This document shows, piece after piece, positions 44,540 through 56,564 of a DNA stretch of 64,000 bases. The DNA lies in NCBI GenBank assembly GCA_035048815.1, contig JAUCBN010000014.1:19389501-19453500 (forward strand). Reading direction: 5' to 3'. Position numbers and translations under genes: made by a program. Source of the stretch: Abelmoschus esculentus. Taxonomy: Eukaryota > Streptophyta > Magnoliopsida > Malvales > Malvaceae. The notes under the pieces were generated by a model that saw only the letters and a list, made by a program, of their open reading frames with translations, did not search any database and was not told the origin of the DNA. Numbering within the stretch: the first letter of the stretch is position 1; every line of letters begins with the position of its first letter.

Positions 44540-45260
44540 AAAAGGTTTAAGTGTCGAATAAGTGTAAAAGTATATTTTTTTTGTTAAATAGGTTCTAAAA
44601 TATGTTTCGGATCAAATAAGTGTATAACATTTTTAAAGTTATTTAAATAGGTACATTCTATTATTAAATATTTTAGAAATTTATTATAAAAATAATTAAA
44701 AATTTTAAAATATCTTAAAGCTTTTAAATAGTCTCAAAAATAATCTCTAAATTCGACCACTCTCATCAACGTTGGACACATTTTCGATGACCGAATGAAG
44801 CAGCCTTCCCTCGCCGAACGACTTACGCATCATTTATCATCCGTTATATCGTCGTTCGACATGATTTATTTGAATAAACTATTCGATAATTTTAATATTT
44901 TTGTACGGTATATATCGGTCAATTTCTGGTGATGAGGTGGTAGGATAAATAATCGTGAAGGTCCGATGATATGACAATTGACGATAAAATTAGATCAAAT
45001 CAAGATTTGAGTTTTGGGTGTTAGGGATTTAAATTTTAGGGTTAATTTGAGATTGTTTTATTTTATTGATTTTTATGTATTTCTAGATATAATTTTAAAA
45101 TTTTAAAAAGCTGACGCTGTAAAAATTAACAAACATCAACGACAAACACTTATTTGAGTAACATTAGGTATATGTTTGGCCCGACGCATATATTGAACAT
45201 CTATCTAAAAAAAATACTTTAAATATTTATTTCACCATTAAATTTTTTTAAAAGATGTTT
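44540..45260. mobile_element. Possible foldback element with a GC-richer core
   Basis: Left words such as ATATGTTTCGGATCAAATAAGTG recur inverted at the right (ATATGCGTCGGGCCAAAC and CAAATAAGTGTTTGTC on the reverse strand at about 45130-45195). The core at 44755-45000 is richer in CG dinucleotides. There is no coding capacity. The ends are not precisely resolved. Confidence 0.3.
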
Positions 45261-48200
45261 GTATAAAACAATTAAAAATTTAGTAGTTTAATAAGTAATA
45301 GTAAAGTTTTATAATAAAAGAAAATTATTAGGCAGTGAAGTCATTCATCACGTGAGCTTCTTTTTGGTTTTATTAGGCAGGGAATTGGGGTCGAACCAAA
45401 ATATTATTGACTTTATTTTACATGGTTTTCATATGCAATTAATTCTCTTTTCTTATACATACATATATTGGTGGGGGTTCGACAGAGATATATTAAACTT
45501 AGACACGTTTAATTTGGACCACCAGGATCTGACAATATGTTCCGCTCTTAAACTTTGCATTAAATCTATGCTTTTTAGTGCATGCATACATATAGACATA
45601 CAACCGGTCATCATTCAAATCCATAATTATTGTTCCTTTCCTATAATTGCATGGACTTAAACTTGATTAAGCTTTTTCTTTTACTAATCTAGTCGTTAAG
45701 TAACTAAATATTAATTATTTTCTTTCATGGTTCAGTTGGAACTTTGATTGTTGTCCTTGGCATGTTTTCTTTCCGATTGTGTTATATTAATTTTCTCTGA
45801 TTAAATTTACGGAAGTTTTTAATGAGACACACAACTTAAGTTCGATAAATTTGAATGATTTATAAAGCGTGAATGGGATTAGGCCATAAATTTGAATGTC
45901 ATGTTCGTTGGATCAAATGATTAAAATTTTGATATCGTTAGAATAAAATTTTGAGTTTATTTCTTGTGACACTAAAAGAGCATCTCAATTTCAGTTTTTA
46001 ATCTAGTTCGAATATAGTCGGAACTTGTGTGACTACTTAGACATCAAAGATACAAGACCTAAGAGGGAAAAAAGAAAGAAAAACCCCTTGGCTCCCATGT
46101 GTAAACTAATTTCTGAGGTAGGTTTCGTACTATAAAAGTTTGGTGGGAAAAAAGAGTTAGGTGACAGAGATAAACGAGGGGAGCTTGAAGCTTTATTGAG
46201 TCGTAGATCTATAGGCACGACGAACCAGGGACATAAAAACAGAAACTAACCTTTCTGTGGCGAACAAGTAAGGCAACTAAAGGAATAAAGGAGGAACGTG
46301 ACAACATGTGAAGGGATGAGCTGCCCTAAGACGTAGACAAATGAAGATGAGTGCAAGAACTTTACCCAAAATCACCTAGACACAGGCAAACCCAATTAAT
46401 ATCTTAGACAATAAATATACAACGAAAAAAATCTCAGTTGATCAAGTTAAAGCAGTAAGCACAACATATAATTGAAACATGAACAGACAGCAAATTTTAT
46501 CTGTAATTCAAGGGGACGGTGAGCCATTAGACTACTAGAGGTGGTGAAAACTGAAAACTGGTGGCTTGCTAAGGGCTTACTTTAGTTTCCCCTAGAGTCT
46601 GGGGCATGACAGATGTTGCAATAATCGCCAAATCCTCACTGAAATGGGATATCACTAGATGATGGAGACCCATCCATCTACTTGAAGCTTTATTTATGCA
46701 GCAGCGGCTTAAGAAACAAAATGCCAGCAAAAGAATAATGAAATAAGATAACGGCCAACTGGATCATAGTTGGGGGGGTACCCTTGGGGGAGGAGAGTGG
46801 TCCTAACCCTGTGTGTCTGTATTACTTATATAAACTGTAACCCAACAGTTGCAACTCTAAATAAAATTTCACCATATTGTAATAAAGAAATAAGAAAAAA
46901 AGGTAGTGGTGGTAGTACTTACAAGACTGATTAACATTAATTTATTTCTGTAAAGAAACAAAAGAAGATGGTGGAGCATGAAGCATGAGGACCTTTCATC
47001 TGAATAAATGATGAAAGAGAATGAAAGAGAGAGGTCCCCCAGTGTAGGGTTTTTTATTTGGAATAGGGCTGGCTGCTGCTTTAGCTTTAAAAAGGGATGG
47101 CTAAGTAAGCAGTGGGAGAGAGAACCCCATCCCCCATTTCTTCTCTCATTCTCACCTTTGATGTTAACTCATGATGTTTCCTAGTAAATTCTCGGTAATC
47201 GTTATAACTCTAATTACATAAACACACAAGTATTTAAATTATAGTTGTAATTGTGTTTTCAATCGTGATATTCTATTATTATTACAGATAACAATAAGAG
47301 ATATACTACGGTAATTACATATCGCTATTCTTTACGATAATGTTTTCGATAATAGACTTCTATTACACATACAAACAAGAGGGTATAGGGTTATATGAGA
47401 AGTTGGGAAGAGAGGATATTGGTGTATTGGTGTTCATCTGCTAAGTTTTAAGGGAGATCATATGAATGCAGTGTACTGTTTTGACATCTTTTTGAGGCAG
47501 CTGGCAACTGCTGCTATATATATATATAGTGTATATATATAAGAGTTAAAAGGAACAGTACTTTGCTGTGTTTGCTTTTGCAGTTTCCTTACTCATAGAT
47601 GTATATCCTCCTTTAGATTGTCTGCTGCGTGCTTCCTCCATCATCATGTGCCTCAATCTAAACCCACAGTCCCCAGTTTGATTTTTCTGCATTTCCCACA
47701 AGCATGAAAATTCATATAAAATAAATTGTACAATCATCGGAACAGAAGAATACATATGTATATAAACAAATAATTAGGTCAAGTGTCAGGAAAGATTAAC
47801 CCCCAATATTTTATCTTATCTGTCTTTTTTTCTTTCAAGTAAATGGTTTCTCTTGATTCCCATGTACATGTACTAGGTATCCTTGATGTCATGATGAACT
47901 TGTTAATCATAGCTTGAAATGTTTGTCATATACATATTTCATTTAAATGTTTTTCATTAGCGAGTACTTTATTGTTAATATACATGTTTGGTTGACGGGT
48001 AAATATTGGGTGCAATGACAAGACACATTATTCTCTCAAAGAGAGAATTCAGGTTCAAATTTTAGAGGAGACATTGTTGAGAGGGAGAGCCATGAATCTC
48101 GAATATGAACCACCATAAAATGGATATGAATTTATCAAAAAAAAACATATTTAAGTGAGTAGTTTAAATTCAAACACATACAAAATAAAAATAAATAAAT

Positions 48201-49560
48201 ATCCACAATCATTAAATCAATTATTGAATCTCAATTTACATAAATTTTTCTAAATTTCCTAAATTTTAATCTTAAACTAACCTTAAATATTAACCTTAAA
48301 CGTTACTTTTTAATGTAAGAACATAAAGATAAGATACGGAAAGAAACAATAAGTTATAGATTTACAATCGAATAATCCGTAGATTTCTACCGCACATCAT
48401 CAAAACTAGTTGATGAAAAAAAATAAGTTATAGATTTACTAACATTATACCGTATAAATTTGTACCTATATCATGAATCTTGAAGCTATAAATATATATA
48501 AACGGTATTCAACATAATCTCTGAGGACTGTTTGAAAATATTTAAATTTATAGGACTAACGATTAATTATGTATTTTTATTATTATCTTAATTTGATTTT
48601 TTAGGAGTGGAAGACTATGACCTTCGCTAATTCGTTCCTAATTCCGTCTCTAAACATAGTTATTCTAATCTAAAATTGATTGCTGCCCAAAATGGTCCAG
48701 CATCGTGGGAATACGTGGCATTGGCCTGTTGGGAGACGTGAAAGAATTGGCTTGAAAATAACGAAGTCAATAACTAGGGGCAGACAGATTTTTCATTGCA
48801 CTACAGAATCCTGATTATTTAAGGCTTTATTTTAATTAATTTAGATGGTATATTTAATTATAATAAATAAATATTTCTACACAAAATCTTGAATTATACC
48901 AGGAATGTTCTCAACCGTTTGCGTTTTAGTGGTAATTAAGTTGCAGTTAGGGAACTGAGTTTCATTAAAATTAAAGAAAATAATGTATAATACATTCAAT
49001 TTATAAAAAAAAGGGGACTTAATCACTAAAAATGATTTAAAAATCAAAACATATAAATTAAAAGGGAGTGAAATAAAATATTTTTTTCTTATTTTTTTTA
49101 TTGAAATTCAACTATTATTATGAAAAATTTTACATCTTTATATTAATGTATGAATAAATATTAAAAAAATAAAATTTATAAATTATTTTACTAACGATTT
49201 TTAGATGAGCGTACTTTTAATACCTAATCTATAGTCGATCAATTAATAACATTCAACAAAATTTAATACTAAATTATCAAAAAAAAAAATAGTCATCTTA
49301 GCAAATTGCAATATGATATTTTATATTGTATTAGAATTTATAAAAATAACTGAATAGACGTTACATAATCATGTAAAATTAAGAAAACATCATAAAATTA
49401 TTTTAAAATAAAAAATAATTATTTCTTTTGAATAATTTTAAAGTAATTATCTTATAAGAAAAAAAATAATTTATTAAATTCAAATAGAGATTGATGATTA
49501 AATTTTTTTAAAGATATTTAATAAACATATAAAAAAAAGTTTGATATAAGATGAAAAACA

Positions 49561-49626
49561 CCGTTAAACATCATTAATGTTCAATACTGTTGAACACTAT
49601 TAAATTAATTAATAAAATTTATATTA
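49561..49626 (+). repeat. Dispersed repeat, copy 1
   Basis: CATTAATGTTCAATACTGTT followed by GAACACTATTAAATTAATTA closely matches 60864-60914 in the same orientation. It is probably part of one AT-rich element family. Confidence 0.55.
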
Positions 49627-50902
49627 ATATTAAATATTTTACAGTTAAAAATTGATAATTAATTAAAATATGACACATGATGAATTTTAATTTTATTTAT
49701 TTATTTTTTCTTCAATTAGACCTTTACCTCCCCCCGAATTAGGGTGGAGTGTGACCATCATTTATGGTAAAGCAAACAGCGTCGTCGTTAAATGTTGACT
49801 GCGAAATTACCTTCCTAGGCTTGTATGAACAAAGCAGGATTTAGAGAGCTTAAAAAAAAAAACAGACCAACCAGAGACGGTAATAGAAATAAATAATCCA
49901 TGAAAAAGGACAACCTCCCATACAGATTCATGGGGACCCCTACTCATGTATTATATTCACCTAAAATCTAAATTTATATAAAATATTATTTTTTCTTATT
50001 TATAGGGTTTACCATTAATTAACCAATTAATTATTAATTTAATTATGTATCTATAATGATAAAATATAAATACTTAAAAATTAAAAGATAAATTATTTTT
50101 TTTTCTTATTTAGTTGGATTCTTTTCTTGTTTAATCTTATTTTATTTTAAAGTAGTTAATTTATATATTATGATAATTTTAACGAAACATATTTTGATTA
50201 ATTTATTCTTATTTTATAAACTTTTTCTTCTAATTGTAAGATATTTTTCTTTAATCAATAAAATCATATAATCTTATTAGTAAAAAAATTAATACTTATC
50301 GAAAGCCTAAATTCAACATTTAAGCTAAATTTTACGGGAAAAATAGCCTAATATTTTTATTTTTAGAAAATAGAAAATGATAAAAAATTACATTTGGTTA
50401 TAAAAATAGAAAATAATTTTTAGAAAATAAAAAATATAAAAATATATTTTTTTTAATTTTAACACGGTTTAATTCCTTTTAATGTTATTTTTCTAAAAAA
50501 AATTAGTTTATTTATCCATATTTTATTTATTATTATAATATTTTCTAATTATATTTTATTTTTATTATTTAATAATTATTTTTCATTTTCATTTTAAAAA
50601 ACTATATATCAAATATATTTTTATTTTTAAAAATAATTTTTCATCTCTACTAACCAAATATATTTTTTTATTTTTTAGAAAATAAAACTAAAAATTATTT
50701 TCTTAAAAATAAAAATATTTTCTAAATCCGAACCACCTAAATTTTCCATTCATTTCATTTCCCATACAAGAACTGAATGCAGCAACTATTGGCACAAAAA
50801 CAAGCGTCGGCGAAAAACCAAAGGGTTAAAGACTTAAAGCCTAATTCCTCCGGTTTTCCTCTTCCTTTTCTTCTTAAATTTCCTGCTTTCTCTCTAAGCT
50901 AA

Positions 50903-51271
50903 ATGCTTAGGAGTTAGGTCAACCTCGAGAAACAACTCTTCCCTGTTGATTCTCCCATGGCTTTCATTTGTCGTCTTTAGGTTTTCTTTTTCCGGGTCAA
51001 AGAAGAAGGAACGGACCCTCGGTCGGTTTTTGTACTTTGGAACCTGTCTTTTACTCCTTTGGCTCCTCAAAGATCTTGAACAAACAAGATCATAGCAACC
51101 CAGAAACCATTTTTTGCAAACCCAGGTCATGTTTTAGTTTTATTTCTTCTAGTTTGGAATCAATCTTATACTTGAGGTAAATTTTGGTGGTGGAGGTGGG
51201 TCTTCAGTATGAACTTTGTGCAAAAGTATTATAATTATTAAGATCAGTGGAAATGATGAGCAAGGCTTGAG
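50903..51271 (+). promoter_or_regulatory. NGATHA leader with several upstream ORFs
   Basis: Before the NGATHA start at 51333 the DNA holds several short ATG-stop frames: 50903-50917 (4 codons), 50957-50980 (7 codons), 51129-51137 (ATG TTT TAG), 51209-51241 (10 codons, MNFVQKYYNYY-like) and 51251-51268 (two ATGs, 5 codons). A GAG|GTAAAT donor at 51177/51178 with an AG near 51246 could remove the 51209 frame by splicing. If they are in the mature leader they could repress translation. Which of them are transcribed is unknown. Confidence 0.4.
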
Positions 51272-51332
51272 AGAAATTCTCAGCAACTTGGATTCTTCTG
51301 CTATTGATTTCCGACAAGAAGCTAGAGAACTG

Positions 51333-52253
51333 ATGGACTTGTCTCTTGGGAGCAGTAATATCGAAGAATCGAACGCTGCAAGTAGGTCTATTGAGAAAGA
51401 ATATATGTTCGATAAAGTCGTGACACCCAGCGATGTAGGCAAGTTGAACCGCCTTGTTATACCGAAGCAACACGCCGAGAAGTACTTCCCTCTCCACTCT
51501 TCCTCGAACGAGAAAGGGCTGCTGTTGAATTTTGAGGACCGGAACGGCAAGTCGTGGAGGTTCCGGTACTCGTACTGGAACAGCAGCCAGAGTTATGTGA
51601 TGACCAAAGGGTGGAGCCGTTTCGTCAAGGACAAGAAGCTTGATGCGGGTGATATCGTGTCGTTCCAACGGGGTGTCGGGGAGTCTGGGAAAGACCAGTT
51701 GTACATTGATTGGAGGCGAAGGCCTAATGTGCCTGATCCGGCAACGTTTGCTCATTTTCAGCTGCAGAATCAGTTCAACTTCCCTCAGTCGGTCAGGTGG
51801 GGTGGAATCTACTCGATACCTCAAAGCTATGAGCCTTTGCATCGGTTGAATTACAGCATATATCCTTATAATCATCATCACCATCATCAACAACAACTAC
51901 TGCAACAGCAACAGCAGCAGGAAATTACTTGTGGCAATGTAGCGCAGTACCATCTAAGGTCATCACATGGGTCATATAATCATTATCATCATCAAATTGG
52001 GGCAGTGCAACACGGGAGAAGAGAGCCAATAGTGATTGATTCAGTACCAGTTGTTCAGGGCAATAAAACAGCAGCTAAAAGGCTAAGGCTCTTTGGGGTG
52101 AACATGGACTGCCCTACTCCAACAAAAGATGAATCTTCCTCGGCTAGTGATTCTCCATATAATCTCCCTTCCTCTTCTCTCCAATTCTCCGGAACGCAAG
52201 CTGAATATTCAAGGAAAGGAAAATCTCCCTTGTCCTTTGATTTGGATCTATGA
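51333..52253 (+). CDS. NGA: NGATHA B3-domain transcription factor
   Basis: NGATHA factors shape leaf margins and build style and stigma, partly by turning on auxin synthesis genes. The single coding exon gives 306 residues. The ATG at 51333 (MDLSLGSSN) is chosen because no other ATG lies upstream in this frame and the family begins with a similar DLSL segment. The B3 DNA-binding domain covers about residues 24-131: MFDKVVTPSDVGKLNRLVIP, then KQHAEKYFPL, SWRFRYSYWNSSQSYVMTKG and the WSRFVKDKKLDAGD stretch. A His/Gln-rich tract at about 180-200 follows. RLFGV at about 253-257 is the repression motif shared with RAV and class B heat-shock factors, and the C-terminus LSFDLDL is EAR-like. There is no AP2 domain, which separates it from RAV. 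The ending KSPLSFDLD matches NGA1-4. Intact. Confidence 0.93.
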   Translation: MDLSLGSSNIEESNAASRSIEKEYMFDKVVTPSDVGKLNRLVIPKQHAEKYFPLHSSSNEKGLLLNFEDRNGKSWRFRYSYWNSSQSYVMTKGWSRFVKDKKLDAGDIVSFQRGVGESGKDQLYIDWRRRPNVPDPATFAHFQLQNQFNFPQSVRWGGIYSIPQSYEPLHRLNYSIYPYNHHHHHQQQLLQQQQQQEITCGNVAQYHLRSSHGSYNHYHHQIGAVQHGRREPIVIDSVPVVQGNKTAAKRLRLFGVNMDCPTPTKDESSSASDSPYNLPSSSLQFSGTQAEYSRKGKSPLSFDLDL

Positions 52254-52735
52254 TCGATTGAAGAGAAAATCACAGTGAAGGGTTGCATTTTCATTCTTTT
52301 TTGTTTGCTTTGCAGAAAGTCACTGGAATTAGGAAAGAGGGTATTGAAAAAATATTGAAGATAAGTTGTTCGTTTTTTAAATTTCTTTAAATATTGTTTT
52401 AGTACATGAGTTAGTTGAGGTTTGGGATCTGTGAAGAGCTAAAGATGAAAGAAGATGCAACACAAGGAGTTGAAAATTGTGTACAACACATATACAGATA
52501 TATCAGCATATTCCCAACTTGTTTATTCTATATAATATCATATTTTTCCATTACTAGGCCCTCCCCCTTCACTTACCGCATCCCCAGAATAGATTTCCCC
52601 AGTTTGTTTGGTGTATATATGCACACACACATATATGTATATATTATTTCTTGCTCTCTTGTTTAGTTAACTTATGATCATCTGTATATTCTCTCTCCCT
52701 TTCTGCTGTTAATGCATGGTAGCTGTTGTATGTAC

Positions 52736-52756
52736 ATATATATATATATATATATA
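52736..52756. repeat. (TA)n microsatellite
   Basis: About ten TA units, part of a cluster of dinucleotide runs downstream of NGATHA. Confidence 0.9.
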
Positions 52757-53108
52757 GTCTTAGAAAGACCTGTAGTTTTTTCCCTTTTTTTCTACTATTT
52801 CTTTCGTTTCTCCATGTTAGGTTAACAGTCTGTGTGTATATATATAGATTTACTTGACTTGTTGCTGCTGAACAACTAAGATGCAGGCATTGCAGCAGGT
52901 AAAGCACAGAAAAGTCGCAGCATCTGTAAAAGGTATCATCTGTATTTTTACTGAATATTTGAAAATTTTTCCTACATATAAACCATTTATTTTTCCAGTC
53001 AGTTCTTTTTTTTTTTTTTTTGTAACTCGTGTCCCTTCTCTTTGCAGCCATGATCAGATGATCTTGTCTGGACTGTTGAAACTGGACTCACCCGATACTT
53101 GTAAGAAT

Positions 53109-53133
53109 TCACACACACACACACATATATATA
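53109..53133. repeat. (CA)n(TA)n compound microsatellite
   Basis: About seven CA units pass directly into TA units, a typical polymorphic compound repeat. Confidence 0.9.
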
Positions 53134-56064
53134 GCTTTGTTTGAATACAGAAATCCCTGTGTGTGTATATATAGATTTTCCCAGAAACGAGGGACGAGAT
53201 TATACTGATTTGCAGCACCAAGTAATCCAGGCCATAGATATACATTATACATGCAAGCTGAATAGGTATTTGGTAGTTCAAAATATTAACTGATTAACAT
53301 TCTGGATCAATTACTTTCTACTTTCACTACTACTGGTTATTACTGAGTGAGACGGCTTCAGAATTGACAAAACAGTAGTAAAGCATTAAAATGCGCTGAG
53401 TTGTTTCTAGCTTTGTAAAGGCCAAAGGGTATCTGTTCGAGGCACTGTGTCTCAGTTAGAAGTCTTGATGTTTGCCTTGGCCTTGATGAGTTGTAGTTTG
53501 ACAGGTTTTTGTGAAGCATCTTTGATGTCATTCAGTCATTATGAATCATGCATTGATTTGATTTCATGCGTTATGCTATAGCCATAATTGGTACCTGCGT
53601 ACTCTATATTTTTGGGATTAGTTTAGTTAGACGTCTGCATCTAATAACCATATCGACAATTTATGTTGCTCGTACCCTTATTTTTTATGAGATATTACGT
53701 CTGATATTTAGATATAAGAGTATAATCTCTAAGGTTTTGTTTGGTTGGGTGGAAAAAATTATTTTTATTTTTTCACTTTTCTACCTTTAATTTTCATCCT
53801 ACCAAACAGTACACCCAAATATATAAAAATAACTTAAAAATATAAGTATTTAACTCTTAAACTTGAGTCCGAATGACACAAGTGGATATAGAATGATAGT
53901 ATACGTTTTATTTATCTAATATTAAAAAGAAGAAAAAAAATTAAAATTGATTTACGGAATAAATGTTCACTTAAGATGTAAGAAATCAATTGTAAAAAAA
54001 GCATAAATATCATGGTGGATTGGTGATAGACATTCTTAGTAATTAATATTATATGGAGTACTCGAATTTTTATAGTGCAACTGCCATTTAATATGCAAGT
54101 AATTGCTTTAAAATTTCATCTAAAGAAGGTTAAAGGCTGTTTTAATAGAGTATGCTTAGGCTCTAAAAGATAATCAATATTTTAATTTATATTTATTGTG
54201 TCATTAGTTTTACAGATCTGAAGGAAATAAAAAAAATGCTATATATATGTTGATGGTGTCACCATGTATACATGAAATATATATATATATATACATGCAT
54301 GTCTGTATTATATATATACATATCTGTTTAGGTCAAATTAGAATGGAAATGAAAGAAATTTCCATTTAATAATGAGCTTAGAACAGTATTATTTTGCATA
54401 CTCATGGCCTCTTCAGACTTCCCTAGCATTGCAGCTTAATACTGCGTACATTTATACTGGAGATACAACTGCAATACAGTACAGTCTTAACAGAATAAAT
54501 TTCAGTGCCTTCATTCTTTGTTTCGAAATATTTCGGCTTCATTTGTATAGGAAATAAGATATAACTAGTTTGCAGAACATGGTGATTTCTGTATGCTGCA
54601 TCAGCTAAAGGCATTCAACATGAAATGAACATGCAAATGCAATGCAATGGGAGTTTTCTGTGATGTCATTTTGCCACTGTAATATTCACTGTTGCTAAGA
54701 CTCATGTATACTTCACCCCATTTCCCTTGAGAAGTACATATCAGTACTTAATATACTTAGTATGTATACATATACATACACCCCATTTCCCCCTGAAATA
54801 TACTTAGTATATATCTCTTGTTGTTTCCCATTTTATGATGCCTGCCCTTATTTACATTGGAAATGTTATATTAGGGTATGCTACAGACTTATAGTTGTGA
54901 AGATTAAAGCATTAGGTTATATATTTAATACTAAACACGTAACTAGGATAGCCAGCCAAGATGGGAGGAATTATTGTTAAAAAGGGTTCATTAATTTCAG
55001 TCTAAAGATTCGCAGCTACGAAAAAAGAAATGATAATAATGGAAAGTCCACCACCCCACAGCCTATAAAGAGACGTGTTGTTATAGGTTAGGTTTAACAG
55101 GTATAATTTATGATGATAAAGAAACCACATGCATGTGCAAGGTATGAAGAAGATGAAGAGAAGTTTCTTTCATTTTTGATTTCACTGTTCAACTTTTACT
55201 TTTACTATCAGTTTTCTTGTTTGAAGCTGTTGGCTGCAGCCTGCAGGAGGCGTGGTGGTGGAATTTAATGTCGAAACTGTGTTTTTGGTGTTGCATTTGT
55301 ATGGCATTTTAATGGCATAAGTTTGGTAATAATGGAGGGGACAGGTGCCAACATTCCAAGCTTTTCTCCTCGGCTAAATAGCTTCCTTTTTCCTCTAACA
55401 CCTAATTAATTAAATTAAAAGATGATACGCACTCGAAGCTTTCGCTTTTATATTATGTAATGATAATAAGAATGTTAATTAATTAAGACTCGATCGATAT
55501 GTGTGTATGTATATATATATATATAATATTCTTTAGTTTCTTATATTTAAAAGTAAATATTTATTTGCACTCGATGTATTGACTATTTAAATTTACTTAA
55601 ATATATACACTTGGCGTATGAAGTACGTTCCTTCTTTTAAAAGTTGATATATTTTGTTCATTTTTTCTCTCCAAAATTAATATTTGAATTAGTACTTCCT
55701 CTTATGTTGGTATCTGAATGGAACACTTTTCTTAAATTGTCACTAGAATTTATACATATTATAAATTTGATCATAATTTAAAATCATTCAAAAGAAAATC
55801 AACCATCAATATTTAAAATCTTATCAATTTTATTTTTTATTATTCTCTTAAATCGTTTGTCTTTCTCATGTTATATTAATTTTAAGTATAATAAAAGTTT
55901 AATAATTTCTTACTTTATGGTAGAATACAATTATCTAATTGTTACTTTATGATAGATTTATAAGGTTTGACAATATAAAAATATAATTAATTTAATATTT
56001 TTTTTTTCAAATATGAAGGGTTAAAACTATTAAATTATATTCCCTCGTCTTCCATCTGCATCTG

Positions 56065-56556
56065 CTAAGCTATTGGTAAATCTAGTTCCTCAAAGGAGAG
56101 ACCTTCATCTTCAATCATGATCCGATCATTATTGATATTGGCACTGGTCGATGGGAGATCATGCAAGCCCCTGGATGATAAGAAATCAGAAGCAAAGATT
56201 CCCTCATCTTCCATCTGCATTTGCATCAGCAAAGCAGTTGCATAATCCATACTTTCGGACTGTGGTTGATGAGACACCTGAGTAGGAACCATTGAGAACC
56301 AAGCATTAATTTCTGTAAATGCTGGCTCGACACACATGAAACAAAGGTTATTCATGTTCATTCTCACCTCCATAGAAGTAACCCCAACAGCCTCTTTGGG
56401 GAAACTAGAAGCTGCAAAATGTGCACTCGACTGACCGACATTTGAATTCGAGTTTTCAGTTTTCTCAGCAGCAGTGTTCCTTAAGTATCCAACCACATAT
56501 GACATAACTATCATCTGGTGGAAGGAATCTGAACCCAATTTCAGGACGACGTTCAT
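56065..56556 (-). CDS. Unrecognised open frame, 163 residues
   Basis: An ATG at 56556 opens MNVVLKLGSDSFHQM. The frame is also open for a further 16 codons upstream (QQLLRWVSIEN..), preceded by a splice-like CAACAG, so it may be a last exon. The C-terminal half is acidic and Met/Gln-rich (ALLMQMQMEDEGIFASDF, then EDEGLSFEELDLPIA), a composition that would suit a disordered activation-type tail. No domain, signal peptide or membrane segment is evident. Codon composition looks more like a gene than the neighbouring AT-rich DNA. It could be a real small gene, a last exon, or a remnant. I do not assign a function. Confidence 0.35.
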   Translation of the reverse strand: MNVVLKLGSDSFHQMIVMSYVVGYLRNTAAEKTENSNSNVGQSSAHFAASSFPKEAVGVTSMEVRMNMNNLCFMCVEPAFTEINAWFSMVPTQVSHQPQSESMDYATALLMQMQMEDEGIFASDFLSSRGLHDLPSTSANINNDRIMIEDEGLSFEELDLPIA

Positions 56557-56564
56557 GTTCTCGA

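Larger units (their letters stand above)
43480..51180. other. 7.7-kb spacer
   Basis: Gene-poor. A minus-strand frame at 43664-43918 has coding-like composition but no recognised domain. About 44540-45260 looks like a foldback element (listed separately). 46030-47200 is less AT-rich and may be transcribed, but no frame or known miRNA was found. 47985-48145 has a GGTTCAAAT word and an A-rich end that faintly recall a SINE. 48800-50750 is extremely AT-rich. The end near 50760-51180 is the NGATHA leader. The DCL1 gene found beside this pyrophosphatase in Arabidopsis is not here. Confidence 0.45.
52260..56060. other. Spacer downstream of NGATHA, rich in TA/CA runs
   Basis: No gene is supported. 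Alternating purine-pyrimidine runs recur: about 52620-52640, (TA)n at 52736-52756, 52835-52846, (CA)n(TA)n at 53109-53133, 53157-53172, 54278-54296 and 55505-55524. Splice-like motifs at 52880-53050 suggest transcription, but no coding frame emerges. Confidence 0.45.

Noticed and set aside
47985..48145. Possible third SINE with GGTTCAAAT and an A-rich end
   Set aside because: Box A is unclear, flanks do not repeat, and the body does not match the two supported copies.
51216..51332. N-terminal extension of NGATHA
   Set aside because: The frame is open but has no ATG before 51333, and the family starts with the DLSL segment.
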